Shown here in pieces: positions 1 through 12,155 of a DNA stretch of 64,000 nucleotides; position 1 is the stretch's first letter; every line of letters begins with the position of its first letter. The position numbers were made by a program, and so were the translations under genes. Origin of the DNA: Rutidosis leptorrhynchoides (lineage: Eukaryota; Streptophyta; Magnoliopsida; Asterales; Asteraceae). Location: NCBI RefSeq assembly GCF_046630445.1, contig NC_092335.1, forward strand, positions 34,498,501-34,562,500, written 5' to 3'. The notes below the pieces were generated by a model. That model made no database searches. It had not been told where the DNA came from and saw only the letters and a program-made list of their open reading frames with translations.

Positions 1-1760
1 ATGATATGCTAACTTAAGGATTTAAAACCTGGAAACACGAAAAACACCGTAAAACCGGATTTACGCCGTCGTAGTAACACCGCGGGCTGTTTTGGGTTAG
101 TTAATTAAAAACTATGATAAACTTTGATTTAAAAGTTGTTATTCTGAGAAAATGATTTTTATTATGAACATGAAACTATATCCAAAAATTATGGTTAAAC
201 TCAAAGTGGAAGTATGTTTTCTAAAATGGTCATCTAGACGTCGTTCTTTCGACTGAAATGACTACCTTTACAAAAACGACTTGTAACTTATTTTTCCGGC
301 TATAAACCTATACTTTTTCTGTTTAGATTCATAAAATAGAGTTCAATATGAAACCATAGCAATTTGATTCACTCAAAATGGATTTAAAATGAAGAAGTTA
401 TGGGTAAAACAAGATTGGATAATTTTTCTCATTTTAGCTACGTGAAAATTGGTAACAAATCTATTCCAACCATAACTTAATCAACTTGTATTGTATATTA
501 TGTAATCTTGAGATACCATAGACACGTATACAATGTTTCAACCTATCATGTCGACACATCTATATATATTTCGGAACAACCATAGACACTCTATATGTGA
601 ATGTTGGAGTTAGCTATACAGGGTTGAGGTTGATTCCAAAATATATATAGTTTGAGTTGTGATCAATACTGAGATACGTATACACTGGGTCGTGGATTGA
701 TTCAAGATAATATTTATCGATTTATTTCTGTACATCTAACTGTGGACAACTAGTTGTAGGTTACTAACGAGGACAGCTGACTTAATAAACTTAAAACATC
801 AAAATATATTAAAAGTGTTGTAAATATATTTTGAACATACTTTGATATATATGTATATATTGTTATAGGTTCGTGAATCAACCAGTGGCCAAGTCTTACT
901 TCCCGGCGAAGTAAAAATCTGTGAAAGTGAGTTATAGTCCCACTTTTAAAATCTAATATTTTTGGGATGAGAATACATGCAGGTTTTATAAATGATTTAC
1001 AAAATAGACACAAGTACGTGAAACTACATTCTATGGTTGAATTATCGGAATCGAATGTGTCCCTTTTTATTAAGTCTGGTAATCTAAGAATTAGGGAACA
1101 GACACCCTAATTGACGCGAATCCTAAAGATAGATCTATTGGGCCTAACAAACCCCATCCAAAGTACCGGATGCTTTAGTACTTCGAAATTTATATCATAT
1201 CCGAAGGGTGTCCCGGAATGATGGGGATATTCTTATATATGCAACTTGTTAATGTCGGTTACCAGGTGTTCACCATATGAATGATTTTTATCTCTATGTA
1301 TGGGATGTGTATTGAAATATGAAATCTTGTGGTCTATTGTTACGATTTGATATATATAGGTTAAACCTATAACTCACCAACATTTTTGTTGACGTTTAAA
1401 GCATGTTTATTCTCAGGTGAATATTAAGAGCTTCCGCTATTGCATACTAAAATAAGGACAAGATTTGGAGTCCATGTTTGTATGATATTGTGTAAAAACT
1501 GCATTCAAGAAACTGATTTCGATGTATCATATTTGTATTGTAAACCATTATGTAATGGTCGTGTGTAAACAGGATATTTTAGATTATCATTATTTGATAA
1601 TCTACGTAAAGCTTTTTAAACCTTTATTTATGAAATAAAGGTTATGGTTTGTTTTAAAAATGAATGCAGTCTTTGAAAAACGTCTCATATAGAGGTCAAA
1701 ACCTCGCAACGAAATCAATTAATATGGAACGTTTTTAATCAATAAGAACGGGACATTTCA
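1..1760 (+). repeat. 5' LTR of the Tekay element (3' part only)
   Basis: This is the last 1760 bp of a 3251-bp LTR and ends in ATTTCA directly before the primer site. The small ORF on the minus strand at 750-1013 recurs in the 3' LTR only because the LTR is duplicated, and I do not regard it as a gene. Confidence 0.93.
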
Positions 1761-1762
1761 GT

Positions 1763-1774
1763 TGGTATCAGAGC
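1763..1774 (+). promoter_or_regulatory. Primer binding site, tRNA-iMet type
   Basis: TGGTATCAGAGC lies two bases after the end of the 5' LTR. This is the usual plant tRNA-iMet complement that primes minus-strand synthesis. The leader just after it resembles the leader at 40856-40930 of the deleted Tekay-like element, so the two belong to related families. Confidence 0.93.
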
Positions 1775-1969
1775 GTTGGTCTTAGAGAATCAGAATTTTG
1801 CATTAGTGTGTCTTATCTAGTTTGTTAGGATGCATTAGTGAGTCTGGACTTCGACCGTGTTTACTTGAAAAATGATTGCTTAACAAATTTTGTTGGAAAC
1901 TATATATTTTTAACATGTGAATATTATGTGATATATTAATCTCTTAACGCGTTTGATATTATGTGATAG

Positions 1970-2584
1970 ATGTCTACCTCTAGAACAAGTCCCATTGACT
2001 CACCTAATAATAATGAAGAGTCAAATGTAAATTGGAATGATTCGTGGACTGATTCACAAGTTCCCGAAGAGGAACCGGAAGAAGAGTCGGAACCGGAAGA
2101 AGAATCGGAACCGGAAGAAGAATCGGAACAGGATGAAGAAATAGAACCGGTGGGGGAAATAATAAAATGGTTAAGTAAAAGAAAATCCTCAACCAACCGA
2201 CCAAGGTTAATTATGGTCAATGGTGTTTTCGCCAAGGAAGCAAAATATTGGGAGGATTACCAATTCTCCGATGAATCGGATTCCGACGAGAATTCCGATG
2301 ATGTTATAGAAATTACCCCAACTGAATTTAAAAAGCCAAAAGAAAATAATAAGGAAAAGGGCATAAAAATAGAGAAATCTAATTCCAACCCCGATGAACT
2401 TTATATGTATCGTCAACCCCCGAAGTCCTTAAGTTGTAACAATGACCCGGGAACCTCTAAACCACCAGGTTTTTCTAAACCAATGTGGATAACGACGGCT
2501 CGTATTAGGGGAACATCATATATCCCTAGAAACTTGGCAAAACGAACCAAAACCGAAGAAGAAGAAACAAGCGAGTCGGAATAA
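1970..2584 (+). CDS. Accessory acidic ORF upstream of gag in the Tekay element
   Basis: This uninterrupted 204-residue ORF lies between the primer site and gag. I do not recognise a family. The N-terminal third holds a tandem Glu/Pro/Ser repeat built from an 18-bp unit (about 2071-2130, repeat SEPEEE). A second acidic Asp/Ser/Glu stretch follows near residues 100-115, and the C-terminus is basic and then acidic again. No signal peptide or membrane segment is visible. It is co-oriented with gag-pol and lies 138 bp before the F-box-like ORF. It stays open in an element whose gag-pol frame has four stops. It could be an element-specific accessory protein or a captured host fragment. Confidence 0.55.
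   Translation: MSTSRTSPIDSPNNNEESNVNWNDSWTDSQVPEEEPEEESEPEEESEPEEESEQDEEIEPVGEIIKWLSKRKSSTNRPRLIMVNGVFAKEAKYWEDYQFSDESDSDENSDDVIEITPTEFKKPKENNKEKGIKIEKSNSNPDELYMYRQPPKSLSCNNDPGTSKPPGFSKPMWITTARIRGTSYIPRNLAKRTKTEEEETSESE
2071..2130 (+). repeat. 18-bp tandem repeat encoding SEPEEE
   Basis: About three near-identical 18-bp units (core GGAACCGGAAGAAGAATC) run in frame inside the acidic ORF. The units differ at single positions, for example GAG versus GAA. Confidence 0.8.
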
Positions 2585-2722
2585 GATAGTTGTATTCGTG
2601 TGGTGTAATATAAGTAATATAGTGTGCTTATGCTTTATGATATATGTAAAAATTGCTTGTATTAATAAGTATTTGTTTTTATGAATCTAACTCTTGTCTA
2701 TTTTACAGTATAAAAACACAAA

Positions 2723-3404
2723 ATGGATAGACAACCCAATATTTTAAGAGACCTACCCGGAGACATGATTGATGAAATCTTGTCTAGAGTCGGTCAGAAT
2801 TCTTCGGCACAACTATTTAAGGCGAGATCAGTTTGTAAGACATTCGAAGAACGTTCCAAGAATGCCTTGGTTTATAAAAGGCTTTCGTTCGAAAGATGGG
2901 GAATATCACATTGGGAAATCCATAAGTTACGATGTGTTTACTTTGACGCATATATTGCGGGGAACCCAAATGCTATTTTACGCAATGGGTTAAGAAATTA
3001 TTTTGACTCAATATATCCGAATATTGGACTTCGTGATTTAGAAAAAACGGCTAACATGCAACATAAAGAAGCATGTTATGCTTACGGATTAGTAATGTTT
3101 GCTTCTCACCAAAGTGAGAACAAGAACATCGGGCTACAACTATTAAACAAAACGTTCCCACAAGTGACGGAGTCGGTAATTGGGGTAAGAAATGAGGTTT
3201 TTAGATTATTACGGGACTGTTGGACATTGTAACCCTCGTCCCTTTGACGACGTTACAACACGCTGTCTTATCAACGGCCATAACGGTTATGTTCCACAAG
3301 ACCAAGGATGGGAAGTAATCCTAGTAAAACCAGAATGCATGACTTGTTTCTGGACGTATGAATTACGTGTCTTTATTGCCTTTGCTGAACGACTTGTGTA
3401 CTAG
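2723..3404 (+). pseudogene. Captured F-box/Sel1-like gene fragment (At2g35280-like) inside the Tekay element
   Basis: The first frame (2723-3232) opens with an F-box (LPGDMIDEILSRV at about residues 11-23, with VCKTFEE further on). A Sel1-like stretch follows (GNPNAILRNGL and KEACYAYGLVMFA). This order matches plant F-box proteins of the At2g35280 type, which act as substrate receptors in SCF ubiquitin ligases. The frame stops after LLRDCW. The family's Cys-rich tail (CNPRPF, then CMTCFWTYEL) continues in the next frame at about 3225-3404, so one frameshift separates the parts. There is no intron, and the fragment is co-oriented with gag-pol and flanked by retroelement sequence. I infer that it is a host cDNA captured by the element. 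Confidence 0.72.
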
Positions 3405-3745
3405 CTAGAATTATCTTCACAACCATCTTGTATCAAATTTATTGTGTGCTATATTTCATGCTATATGTAAAATAAGCGGTATTGTAAGTTTGTAAAATAT
3501 TGTGTAAAAGTTTGAACGCGAAATATTATTATAATCAGTTTTTCATATAGAATTGTAGTAGTTGAATTGTATATTAGCTACTAAGTATGAACTTAACGGG
3601 TAGGTACTACCCGAATTTAAACTTATAAAATGCTAATATGAAGAAAAAGCTTTTATAAAAGAGTTCATATTATGCTACGAAATACTATTAACTACTCTTA
3701 ATATTCTGTATGATTAACTTATTCCATTTGACTATTTTGAAGGAA
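3405..3745 (+). other. Non-coding spacer between the F-box fragment and gag
   Basis: AT-rich sequence with no convincing ORF. It contains ACGGGTAGGTACTACCCG (about 3597-3614), a short palindrome. Its half ACGGGTAGGTACT recurs immediately before the 3' LTR at 8350-8362. Confidence 0.6.
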
Positions 3746-4579
3746 ATGGCACCGACTACTCGACACAGCGTGAATATGAATGAAGAGGAATTCCGTACTT
3801 TTCTAGCTTCAAACATAGCCGCAGTACAGGCTGCGCTACATACCAACAATAACCTTGGATCTAGCAGTACAGGAAATCGTGTAGGATGCACCTATAAAGA
3901 ATTCACTGCCTGCAAACCTTTGGAATTTGATGGAATCGAAGGACCGATTGGATTGAAACGGTGGACCGAGAAGGTCGAATCGGTGTTTGCCATAAGTAAG
4001 TGTACTGAAGAGGACAAAGTGAAGTACGCTACGCATACCTTCACAGGTTCTGCGTTAACATGGTGGAATACCTATCTAGAGCAAGTGGGACAAGACGATG
4101 CGTACGCACTACCGTGGTCAGCATTCAAGCACTTGATGAACGAGAAGTACCGTCCCAGAACCGAGGTCAATAAGCTCAAGACAGAACTTAGAGGGTTACG
4201 AACCCAAGGATTTGATATTACCACGTACGAAAGACAATTCACAGAATTGTGCCTATTGTGTCCGGGAGCATTCGAAGATGAGGAAGAGAAGATCGACGCG
4301 TTTGTGAAAGGATTACCGGAAAGAATCCAAGAAGATATAAGTTCACACGAGCCCGCCTCCATACAACAGGCATGTAGAATGGCTCACAAACTAGTGAACC
4401 AGATTGAAGAAAGAATTAAAGAACAGACTGCTGAAGAGGCCAATGTGAAGCAAGTCAAAAGAAAGTGGGAGGAAAACGGTGATAAGAATCACCAATACAA
4501 CAACAACAGCAATTACAACAATAATCGCAACAATTATCCCAACAATCGCAACATCAATCGCAACTACAACAAACGGCCC

Positions 4580-4610
<31 letters not shown>

Positions 4611-7600
4611 GCAACTACAACAATCATCCCAACAACAATAATAACTGCAACAACAACAACAATCAGAAGCAGCTATGCCAAAGGTGTGAAAAGTATCACT
4701 CGGGGTTCTGCACCAAATTTTGCAACAAGTGTAAAAGAAATGATCATAGCGCGGCGAAGTGTGAGGTCTATGGACCAGGGGTTAATAGAACGAAAGGAAC
4801 AAATGGTATCGGAACGAGTAATGGCGGAGCAAGTAGTGTCGGAGCAAGTTATGCCAATGTAGTTTGTTATAATTGTGGAAAACCGGGCCACATTATTAGA
4901 AATTGCCCAAACCAGGAGAACACGAATGGACAAGGCCGCGGAAGAGTTTTCAATACTAATGCGGCAGAGGCACAGGAAGACCCGGAGCTTGTTACGGGTA
5001 CGTTTCTTATTGACAACAAATCTGCTTACGTTTTATTTGATTCGGGTGCGGATAGAAGCTATATGAGTAGAGATTTTTGTGCTAAATTAAGTTGTCCATT
5101 GACGCCTTTGGATAGTAAATTTTTACTCGAATTAGCAAATGGTAAATTAATTTCAGCAGATAATATATGTCGGAATCGAGAAATTAAACTGGTTAGCGAA
5201 ACATTTAAGATTGATTTGATACCAGTAGAGTTAGGGAGTTTTGATGTGATAATCGGTATGGACTGGTTGAAAGAAGTGAAAGCAGAGATCGTTTGTTACA
5301 AAAATGCAATTCGCATTATACGAGAAAAAGGAAAACCCTTAATGGTGTACGGAGAAAAGGGCAACACGAAGTTACATCTTATTAGTAATTTTAAGGCACA
5401 AAAACTAATAAGAAAAGGTTGCTACGCTGTTCTAGCACACGTCGAGAAAGTACAAACTGAAGAAAAGAGCATCAATGATGTTCCCATTGCAAAAGAATTT
5501 CCCGATGTATTTCCGAAAGAATTACCGGGATTACCCCCACATCGATCCGTTGAATTTCAAATAGATCTTGTACCAGGAGCTGCACCAATAGCTCGTGCTC
5601 CTTACAGACTCGCACCCAGCGAGATGAAAGAACTGTAAAGCCAATTACAAGAACTTTTAGAGCGTGGTTTCATTCGACCAAGCACATCACCGTGGAGAGC
5701 TCCTTTTTAGTTTGTCAAGAAGAAAGATGGTACATTCAGGTTGTGTATCGACTACCGAGAGTTGAACAAACTTACCATCAAGAACCGCTACCCACTACCG
5801 AGAATCGACGACTTATTTGATCAACTACAAGGCTCGTCTGTTTATTCAAAGATTGACTTACGTTCCGGGTATCATCAAATGCGGGTGAAAGAAGATGATA
5901 TTCCAAAGACTGCTTTCAGAACACGTTACGGTCATTACGAGTTTATGGTCATGCCGTTTGGTTTAACTAATGCACCAGCTGTGTTCATGGACCTTATGAA
6001 CCGAGTGTGTGGACCATACCTTGACAAGTTTGTCATTGTTTTCATTGATGACATACTTATTTACTCAAAGAATGACCAAGAACACGGTGAACATTTGAGA
6101 AAGGTGTTAGAAGTATTGAGGAAGGAAGAATTGTACGCTAAGTTTTCAAAGTGTGCATTTTGGTTGGAAGAAGTTCAATTCCTCGGTCACATAGTGAACA
6201 AAGAAGGTATTAAGGTGGATCCGGCAAAGATAGAAACTGTTGAAAAGTGGGAATCCCCGAAAACTCCGAAACACATACGCCAATTTTTAGGACTAGCTGG
6301 TTACTACAGAAGGTTCATCCAAGACTTTTCCAGAATAGCAAAACCCTTGACTGCATTAACGCATAAAGGGAAGAAATTTGAATGGAATGATGAACAAGAG
6401 AAAGCGTTTCAGTTATTGAAGAAAAAGCTAACTACGGCACCTATATTGTCATTGCCTGAAGGGAATGATGATTTTGTGATTTATTGTGACGCATCAAAGC
6501 AAGGTCTCGGTTGTGTATTAATGCAACGAACGAAGGTGATTGCTTATGCATCTAGACAATTGAAGATTCACGAACAAAATTATACGACGCATGATTTGGA
6601 ATTAGGCGCGGTTGTTTTTGCATTAAAGACTTGGAGGCACTACTTATATGGGGTCAAAAGTATTATATATACCGACCACAAAAGTCTTCAACACATATTT
6701 AATCAGAAACAACTGAATATGAGGCAGCGTAGGTGGATTGAATTGTTGAATGATTACGACTTTAAGATTCGTTACCACCCGAGGAAGGCAAATGTGGTAG
6801 CCGATGCCTTGAGAAGGAAGGACAGAGAACCCATTCGAGTAAAATCTATGAATATAATGATTCATAATAACCTTACTACTCAAATAAAGGAGGCGCAACA
6901 AGGAGTTTTAAAAGAAGGAAATTTAAAGGATGAAATACCCAAAGGATCGGAGCAGCATCTTAATATTCGGGAAGACGGAATCCGGTATAGGGCTGAAAGG
7001 ATTTGGGTATCAAAATTTGGAGATATGAGAGAAATGGTACTTAGAGAAGCTCATAAAACCAGATACTCAATACATCCTGGAACGGGGAAGATGTACAAGG
7101 ATCTCAAGAAACATTTTTGGTGGCCGGGTATGAAAGTCGATATTGCTAAATATGTAGGAGAATGTTTGACGTGTTCTAAGGTCAAAGCTGAGCATCAGAA
7201 ACCATCAGGTCTACTTCAACAACCCGAAATCCCGTAATGGAAATGGGAAAACATTACCATGGATTTCATTACTAAATTGCCAAGGACTGCAAGTGGTTAT
7301 GATACTATTTGGGTAATAGTTGATCGTCTCACCAAATCAGCACACTTCCTACCAATAAGAGAAGATGACAAGATGGAGAAGTTAGCACGACTGTATTTGA
7401 AGGAAGTCGTCTCCAGACATGGAATACCAATCTCTATTATCTCTGATAGGGATGGCAGATTTATTTCAAGATTCTGGCAGACATTACAGCAAGCATTAGG
7501 AACTCGTCTAGACATGAGTACTGCCTATCATCCACAAACTGATGGGCAGAGCGAAAGGACGATACAAACGCTTGAAGACATGCTACGAGCATGTGTTATT

Positions 7601-8326
7601 GATTTCGGAAACAGTTGGGTTCGACATCTACCGTTAGCAGAATTTTCCTACAACAACAGCTACCATTCAAGCATTGAGATGGCGCCGTTTGAAGCACTTT
7701 ATGGTAGAAAGTGCAGGTCTCCGATTTGTTGGAGTGAAGTGGGGGATAGACAGATTACGGGTCCAGAGATTATACAAGAAACTACCGAGAAGATCATCCA
7801 AATTCAACAACGGTTGAAAACCGCCCAAAGTCGACAAAAGAGCTACACTGACATTAAAAGAAAAGATATAGAATTTGAAATTGGAGAGATGGTCATGCTT
7901 AAAGTTGCACCTTGGAAAGGCGTTTTTCGATTTGGTAAACGAGGGAAATTAAATCCAAGGTATATTGGACCATTCAAGATTATTGATCGTGTCGGACCAG
8001 TAGCTTACCGACTTGAGTTACCTCAACAACTCGCGGCTGTACATAACACTTTCCACGTCTCGAATTTGAAGAAATGTTTTGCTAAAGAAGATCTCACTAT
8101 TCTGTTAGATGAAATCCAAATCAACGAAAAACTCCAATTCATCGAAGAACCCGTCGAAATAATGGATCGTGAGGTTAAATGACTTAAGAAAAACAAGATA
8201 CCAATTGTTAAGGTTCGATGGAATGCTCGTAGAGGACCCGAGTTCACCTGGGAGCGTGAAGATCAGATGAAGAAGAAATACCCGCATCTATTTCCAGAAG
8301 ATTCGTCAACACCTTCAACAGCTTAA
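3746..8326 (+). pseudogene. Tekay gag-pol polyprotein with four in-frame stops
   Basis: One frame runs from the ATG at 3746 (MAPTTRHS) to the TAA at 8324, 1527 codons, with no frameshift. An upstream in-frame ATG at 3710 is possible. The order is gag (about residues 52-225), an Asn-rich linker, a CCHC knuckle CYNCGKPGHIIRNC (about 374), protease FDSGAD (about 431), RT with FIDD (about 766), RNase H with YCDAS, an integrase HHCC and DDE core (SDRDGRF, then [10 protein letters not shown]), and a chromodomain-like tail (residues about 1460-1520). Internal stops lie at 5636 (TAA), 5708 (TAG), 7235 (TAA) and 8180 (TGA). Two fall where the family has Gln and Arg, consistent with C-to-T change. The copy is therefore dead for full-length Pol but otherwise well preserved. 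Confidence 0.93.
4496..4670 (+). repeat. Imperfect AAC trinucleotide tract in gag (poly-Asn)
   Basis: Degenerate (AAC)n/(AAT)n sequence encodes an Asn-rich linker between the gag core and the zinc knuckle. Long ORFs in the other frames here are by-products of this repeat. Confidence 0.9.
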
Positions 8327-8361
8327 AATTTCGGGATGAAATTTATTTAACGGGTAGGTAC

Positions 8362-11300
8362 TGTAGTGACCCGAACTTTTCCATGTTTATATATATTAAT
8401 TGAGATTGATATTTACATGATTAAATGTTTCCAACATGTTAAGCAATCAAACTTGTTAAGACTTGATTAATTGAAATATGTTTCATATAGACAATTGACC
8501 ACCCAAATTGACCGGCGATTCACGAACGTTAAAACTTGTATAAATGACATGACGATATATATATGGATATACATATGGTTAACATGAGATTATGATAAGT
8601 AAGTATCACCATAAGTATATTAACAATGAGTTATATACATATAAACAAGACTACTAACTTAAGGATTTCGAAACGAGACATATATGTAACGATTATCGTT
8701 GTAACGACATTTAAATGTATATATATCATATTAAGATATATTAATATATCATAATATCATGATAATATAATAATTTAACATCTCATTAGATATAATAAAC
8801 AATGGGTTAACAACATTAATTGAGATCGTTAACTTAAAGGTTTCAAAACAACACTTACATGTAACGACTAACGATGACTTAACGACTCAGTTAAAATGTA
8901 TATACATGTAGTGTATTTAGATGTATCAAAATACTTTTGGAAGACTTCAAGACATATATCAAAACACTCATACTTAACGAAAATGGTTACAGTTACTTTC
9001 CCATTCTTTTCTTTCATCAAGAATTCTAGTCGTATTCTTACCCGTATTATACACAGCTTCAAAACGTACTTACTATGGGTATATACCAATAGGAACTAGC
9101 ATGGGATTCCACTCTTGATTATGTCATGTATGACTAATCAATTTTAACTTCTACCATGAGCTAGTCAACTAACTAGAACTCCTTTTAACCCCACTCACCA
9201 CTCACCAATTACCACTCATCATTCACTCCATTTCACTTCCAATTCTCTTTCTAATTCTCTCTCAACACACCCACACTATTATGAACATATTTTTCCAGTA
9301 GTTAATCATCATCTTCATCAAAAATCACTTCAAGAATCAAGCTATAATCATCATAGGAAGAACACTTCAAGAACACTTCAAAAATCCCTTCAAGTTTACT
9401 AATTTACTTCCAAGCTTTCTAATCCATTCCAAGTAATCATCTAAGATCAAGAAACCTTTGTTATATACAGTAGGTTATCTTTCTTATTTAAGGTAATATT
9501 CATATTCAAACTTTGATTCAATTTCTATAACTATAAACTATCTTAATTCGAGTAAAAATCTTACTTGAACTTGTTTTTGTGTCATGATCCTACTTCAAGA
9601 ACTTTCAAGCCATCCAAGATCCTTTGAAGCTAGATCATTTCTTGTCACTTCCAGTAGGTTTACCTACTAAACTTGAGGTAGTAATGATGTTCATAACATC
9701 ATTCGATTCATATATATAAAACTATCTTATTCGAAGGTTTAAACTCGTAATCACTAGAACATAGTTTAGTTAATTCTAAACTTGTTCGCAAACAAAAGTT
9801 AATCCTTCTAACTTGACTTTTAAAATTAACTAAACACATGTTCTATATCTATATGATATGCTAACTTAAGGATTTAAAACCTGGAAACACGAAAAACACC
9901 GTAAAACCGGATTTACGCCGTCGTAGTAACACCGCGGGCTGTTTTGGGTTAGTTAATTAAAAACTATGATAAACTTTGATTTAAAAGTTGTTATTCTGAG
10001 AAAATGATTTTTATTATGAACATGAAATTATATCCAAAAATTATGGTTAAACTCAAAGTGGAAGTATGTTTTCTAAAATGGTCATCTAGACGTCGTTCTT
10101 TCGACTGAAATGACTACCTTTACAAAAACGACTTGTAACTTATTTTTCCGACTACAAACCTATACTTTTTCTGTTTAGATTCATAAAATAGAGTTCAATA
10201 TGAAACCATAGCAATTTGATTCACTCAAAACGGATTTAAAATGAAGAAGTTATGGGTAAAACAAGATTGGATAATTTTTCTCATTTTAGCTACGTGAAAA
10301 TTGGTAACAAATCTATTCCAACCATAACTTAATCAACTTGTATTGTATATTATGTAATCTTGAGATACCATAGACACGTATACAATATTTCGACCTATCA
10401 TGTCGACACATCTATATATATTTCGGAACAACCATAGACACTCTATATGTGAATGTTGGAGTTAGCTATACAGGGTTGAGGTTGATTCCAAAATATATAT
10501 AGTTTGAGTTGTGATCAATACTGAGATACGTATACACTGGGTCGTGGATTGATTCAAGATAATATTTATCGATTTATTTCTGTACATCTAACTGTGGACA
10601 ACTAGTTGTAGGTTACTAACGAGGACAGCTGACTTAATAAACTTAAAACATCAAAATATATTAAAAGTGTTGTAAATATATTTTGAACATACTTTGATAT
10701 ATATGTATATATTGTTATAGGTTTGTGAATCAACCAGTGGCCAAGTCTTACTTCCCGGCGAAGTAAAAATCTGTGAAAGTGAGTTATAGTCCCACTTTTA
10801 AAATCTAATATTTTTGGGATGAGAATACATGCAGGTTTTATAAATGATTTACAAAATAGACACAAGTACGTGAAACTACATTCTATGGTTGAATTATCGA
10901 AATCAAATATCTCCCTTTTTATTAAGTCTGGTAATCTAAGAATTAGGGAACAGACACCCTAATTGACGCGAATCCTAAAGATAGATCTAATGGGCCTAAC
11001 AAACCCCATCCAAAGTACCGGATGCTTTAGTACTTCGAAATTTATATCATATCCGAAGGGTGTCCCGGAATGATGGGGATATTCTTATATATGCAACTTG
11101 TTAATGTCGGTTACCAGGTGTTCACCATATGAATGATTTTTATCTCTATGTATGGGATATGTATTGAAATATGAAATCTTGTGGTCTATTGTTACGATTT
11201 GATATATATAGGTTAAACCTATAACTCACCAACATTTTTGTTGACGTTTAAAGCATGTTTATTCTCAGGTGAATATTAAGAGCTTTCGCTGTTGCATACT

Positions 11301-11612
11301 AAAATAAGGACAAGATTTAGAGTCCATGTTTGTATGATATTGTGTAAAAACTGCATTCAAGAAACTGATTTCGTTGTATCATATTTATATTGTAAACCAT
11401 TATGTAATGGTCGTGTGTAAACAGGATATTTTAGATTATCATTATTTGATAATCTACGTAAAGCTTTTTAAACCTTTATTTATGAAATAAAGGTTATGGT
11501 TTGTTTTAAAAATGAATGCAGTCTTTGAAAAACGTCTCATATAGAGGTTAAAACCTCGCAACGAAATCAATTAATATGGAACGTTTTTAATCAATAAGAA
11601 CGGGACATTTCA
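8362..11612 (+). repeat. 3' LTR of the Tekay element
   Basis: A 3251-bp LTR starts TGTAGTGACCCG after ACGGGTAGGTAC and ends ACATTTCA. It contains no genes. The first 1490 bp have no partner in the window because the 5' LTR is cut. AT-rich blocks lie at 8560-8900 and a CT-rich region at 9170-9450. Confidence 0.93.
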
Positions 11613-11872
11613 ATTGGCTTGCTGAATCAATTATTTTAAACGAGTTCTTGTTATATTTTTGGGTCAAAAAATTGGTTTTGGATTGAATTTTGCATACTTT
11701 TACGTTAAACTTTTGGTTTTAATTGCTTTAGAGTGTTTACAGAAGTCATTCTAAGTTGTTTAAGGTGTTGGTCAGTGGTTTTAGTTCGAAAATTTGAGTT
11801 TGAGATCGCTTAGAAGTCAAAAACCTGAATTTTTGGATTCTAGTTCTGAGAGAAATAACAGTTGGCCGACTT

Positions 11873-12122
11873 AGGTGTCAATCGACCGATTTTAATTTAT
11901 TTCGACTGATTGTCATTAGTTCGACCGATTGTCTGAAAACTGACCGAATTTAGTTCTAAATCGACCGACTTTAGTGCTAAACCGACCAATTGAAGAAACA
12001 TCGACCGATTGAGAAAAGTAATACCATTGACTAAATGTAAACAGAACTTCGACCGATTAACCATTGACAATCAACCGACTGTAACTGTTCATCGACCGAC
12101 TGTCAACCACAGTCGACTGACT
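11873..12122 (+). repeat. TCGACCGA motif cluster A, gag leader
   Basis: About six exact TCGACCGA copies and several variants (TCGACTGA, TCAACCGA) lie in 250 bp directly upstream of the gag start. They are separated by unrelated sequence, so this is an interspersed motif cluster and not a tandem satellite. Confidence 0.85.
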
Positions 12123-12155
12123 TTGGATCAGATTCAACCTTAATTAATTTTAAAG

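Larger units (their letters stand above)
1..11612 (+). mobile_element. Ty3/gypsy Tekay chromovirus, 5' end cut by the window
   Basis: The element has long direct terminal repeats (1-1760 and 8362-11612), a tRNA-iMet type primer site at 1763, gag-pol in PR-RT-RH-IN order and a C-terminal chromodomain-like stretch, as in Tekay/Del chromoviruses. Two extra ORFs lie between primer site and gag. Window position n of the left LTR aligns with n+9852 in the right LTR with no net gap over 1760 bp. I counted about 19 substitutions by eye (about 1.1%), so the insertion is fairly recent. The sequence just outside the 3' LTR is ATTGG (11613-11617), one half of a presumed target duplication whose partner is outside the window. 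The element appears to sit in the 5' leader of the Sirevirus that follows. Confidence 0.93.

Noticed and set aside
750-1013. 87-residue minus-strand ORF, repeated at 10602-10865
   Set aside because: It lies inside the Tekay LTR and is repeated only because the LTR is duplicated. No domain or start context supports it.
1763-1774. tRNA genes at TGGTATCAGAGC sites (also near 40844 and 63132, and 50551 on the minus strand)
   Set aside because: These are retroelement primer binding sites complementary to a tRNA end. No cloverleaf surrounds them.
4479-4862. Long ORFs in other frames across the Asn-rich part of gag
   Set aside because: They encode Thr or Val runs produced by the AAC repeat read in another frame.
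11873-12122. CRISPR-like or satellite array
   Set aside because: The repeated unit is only 8-10 bp with irregular spacing and mixed orientation, and it sits inside a eukaryotic retroelement.
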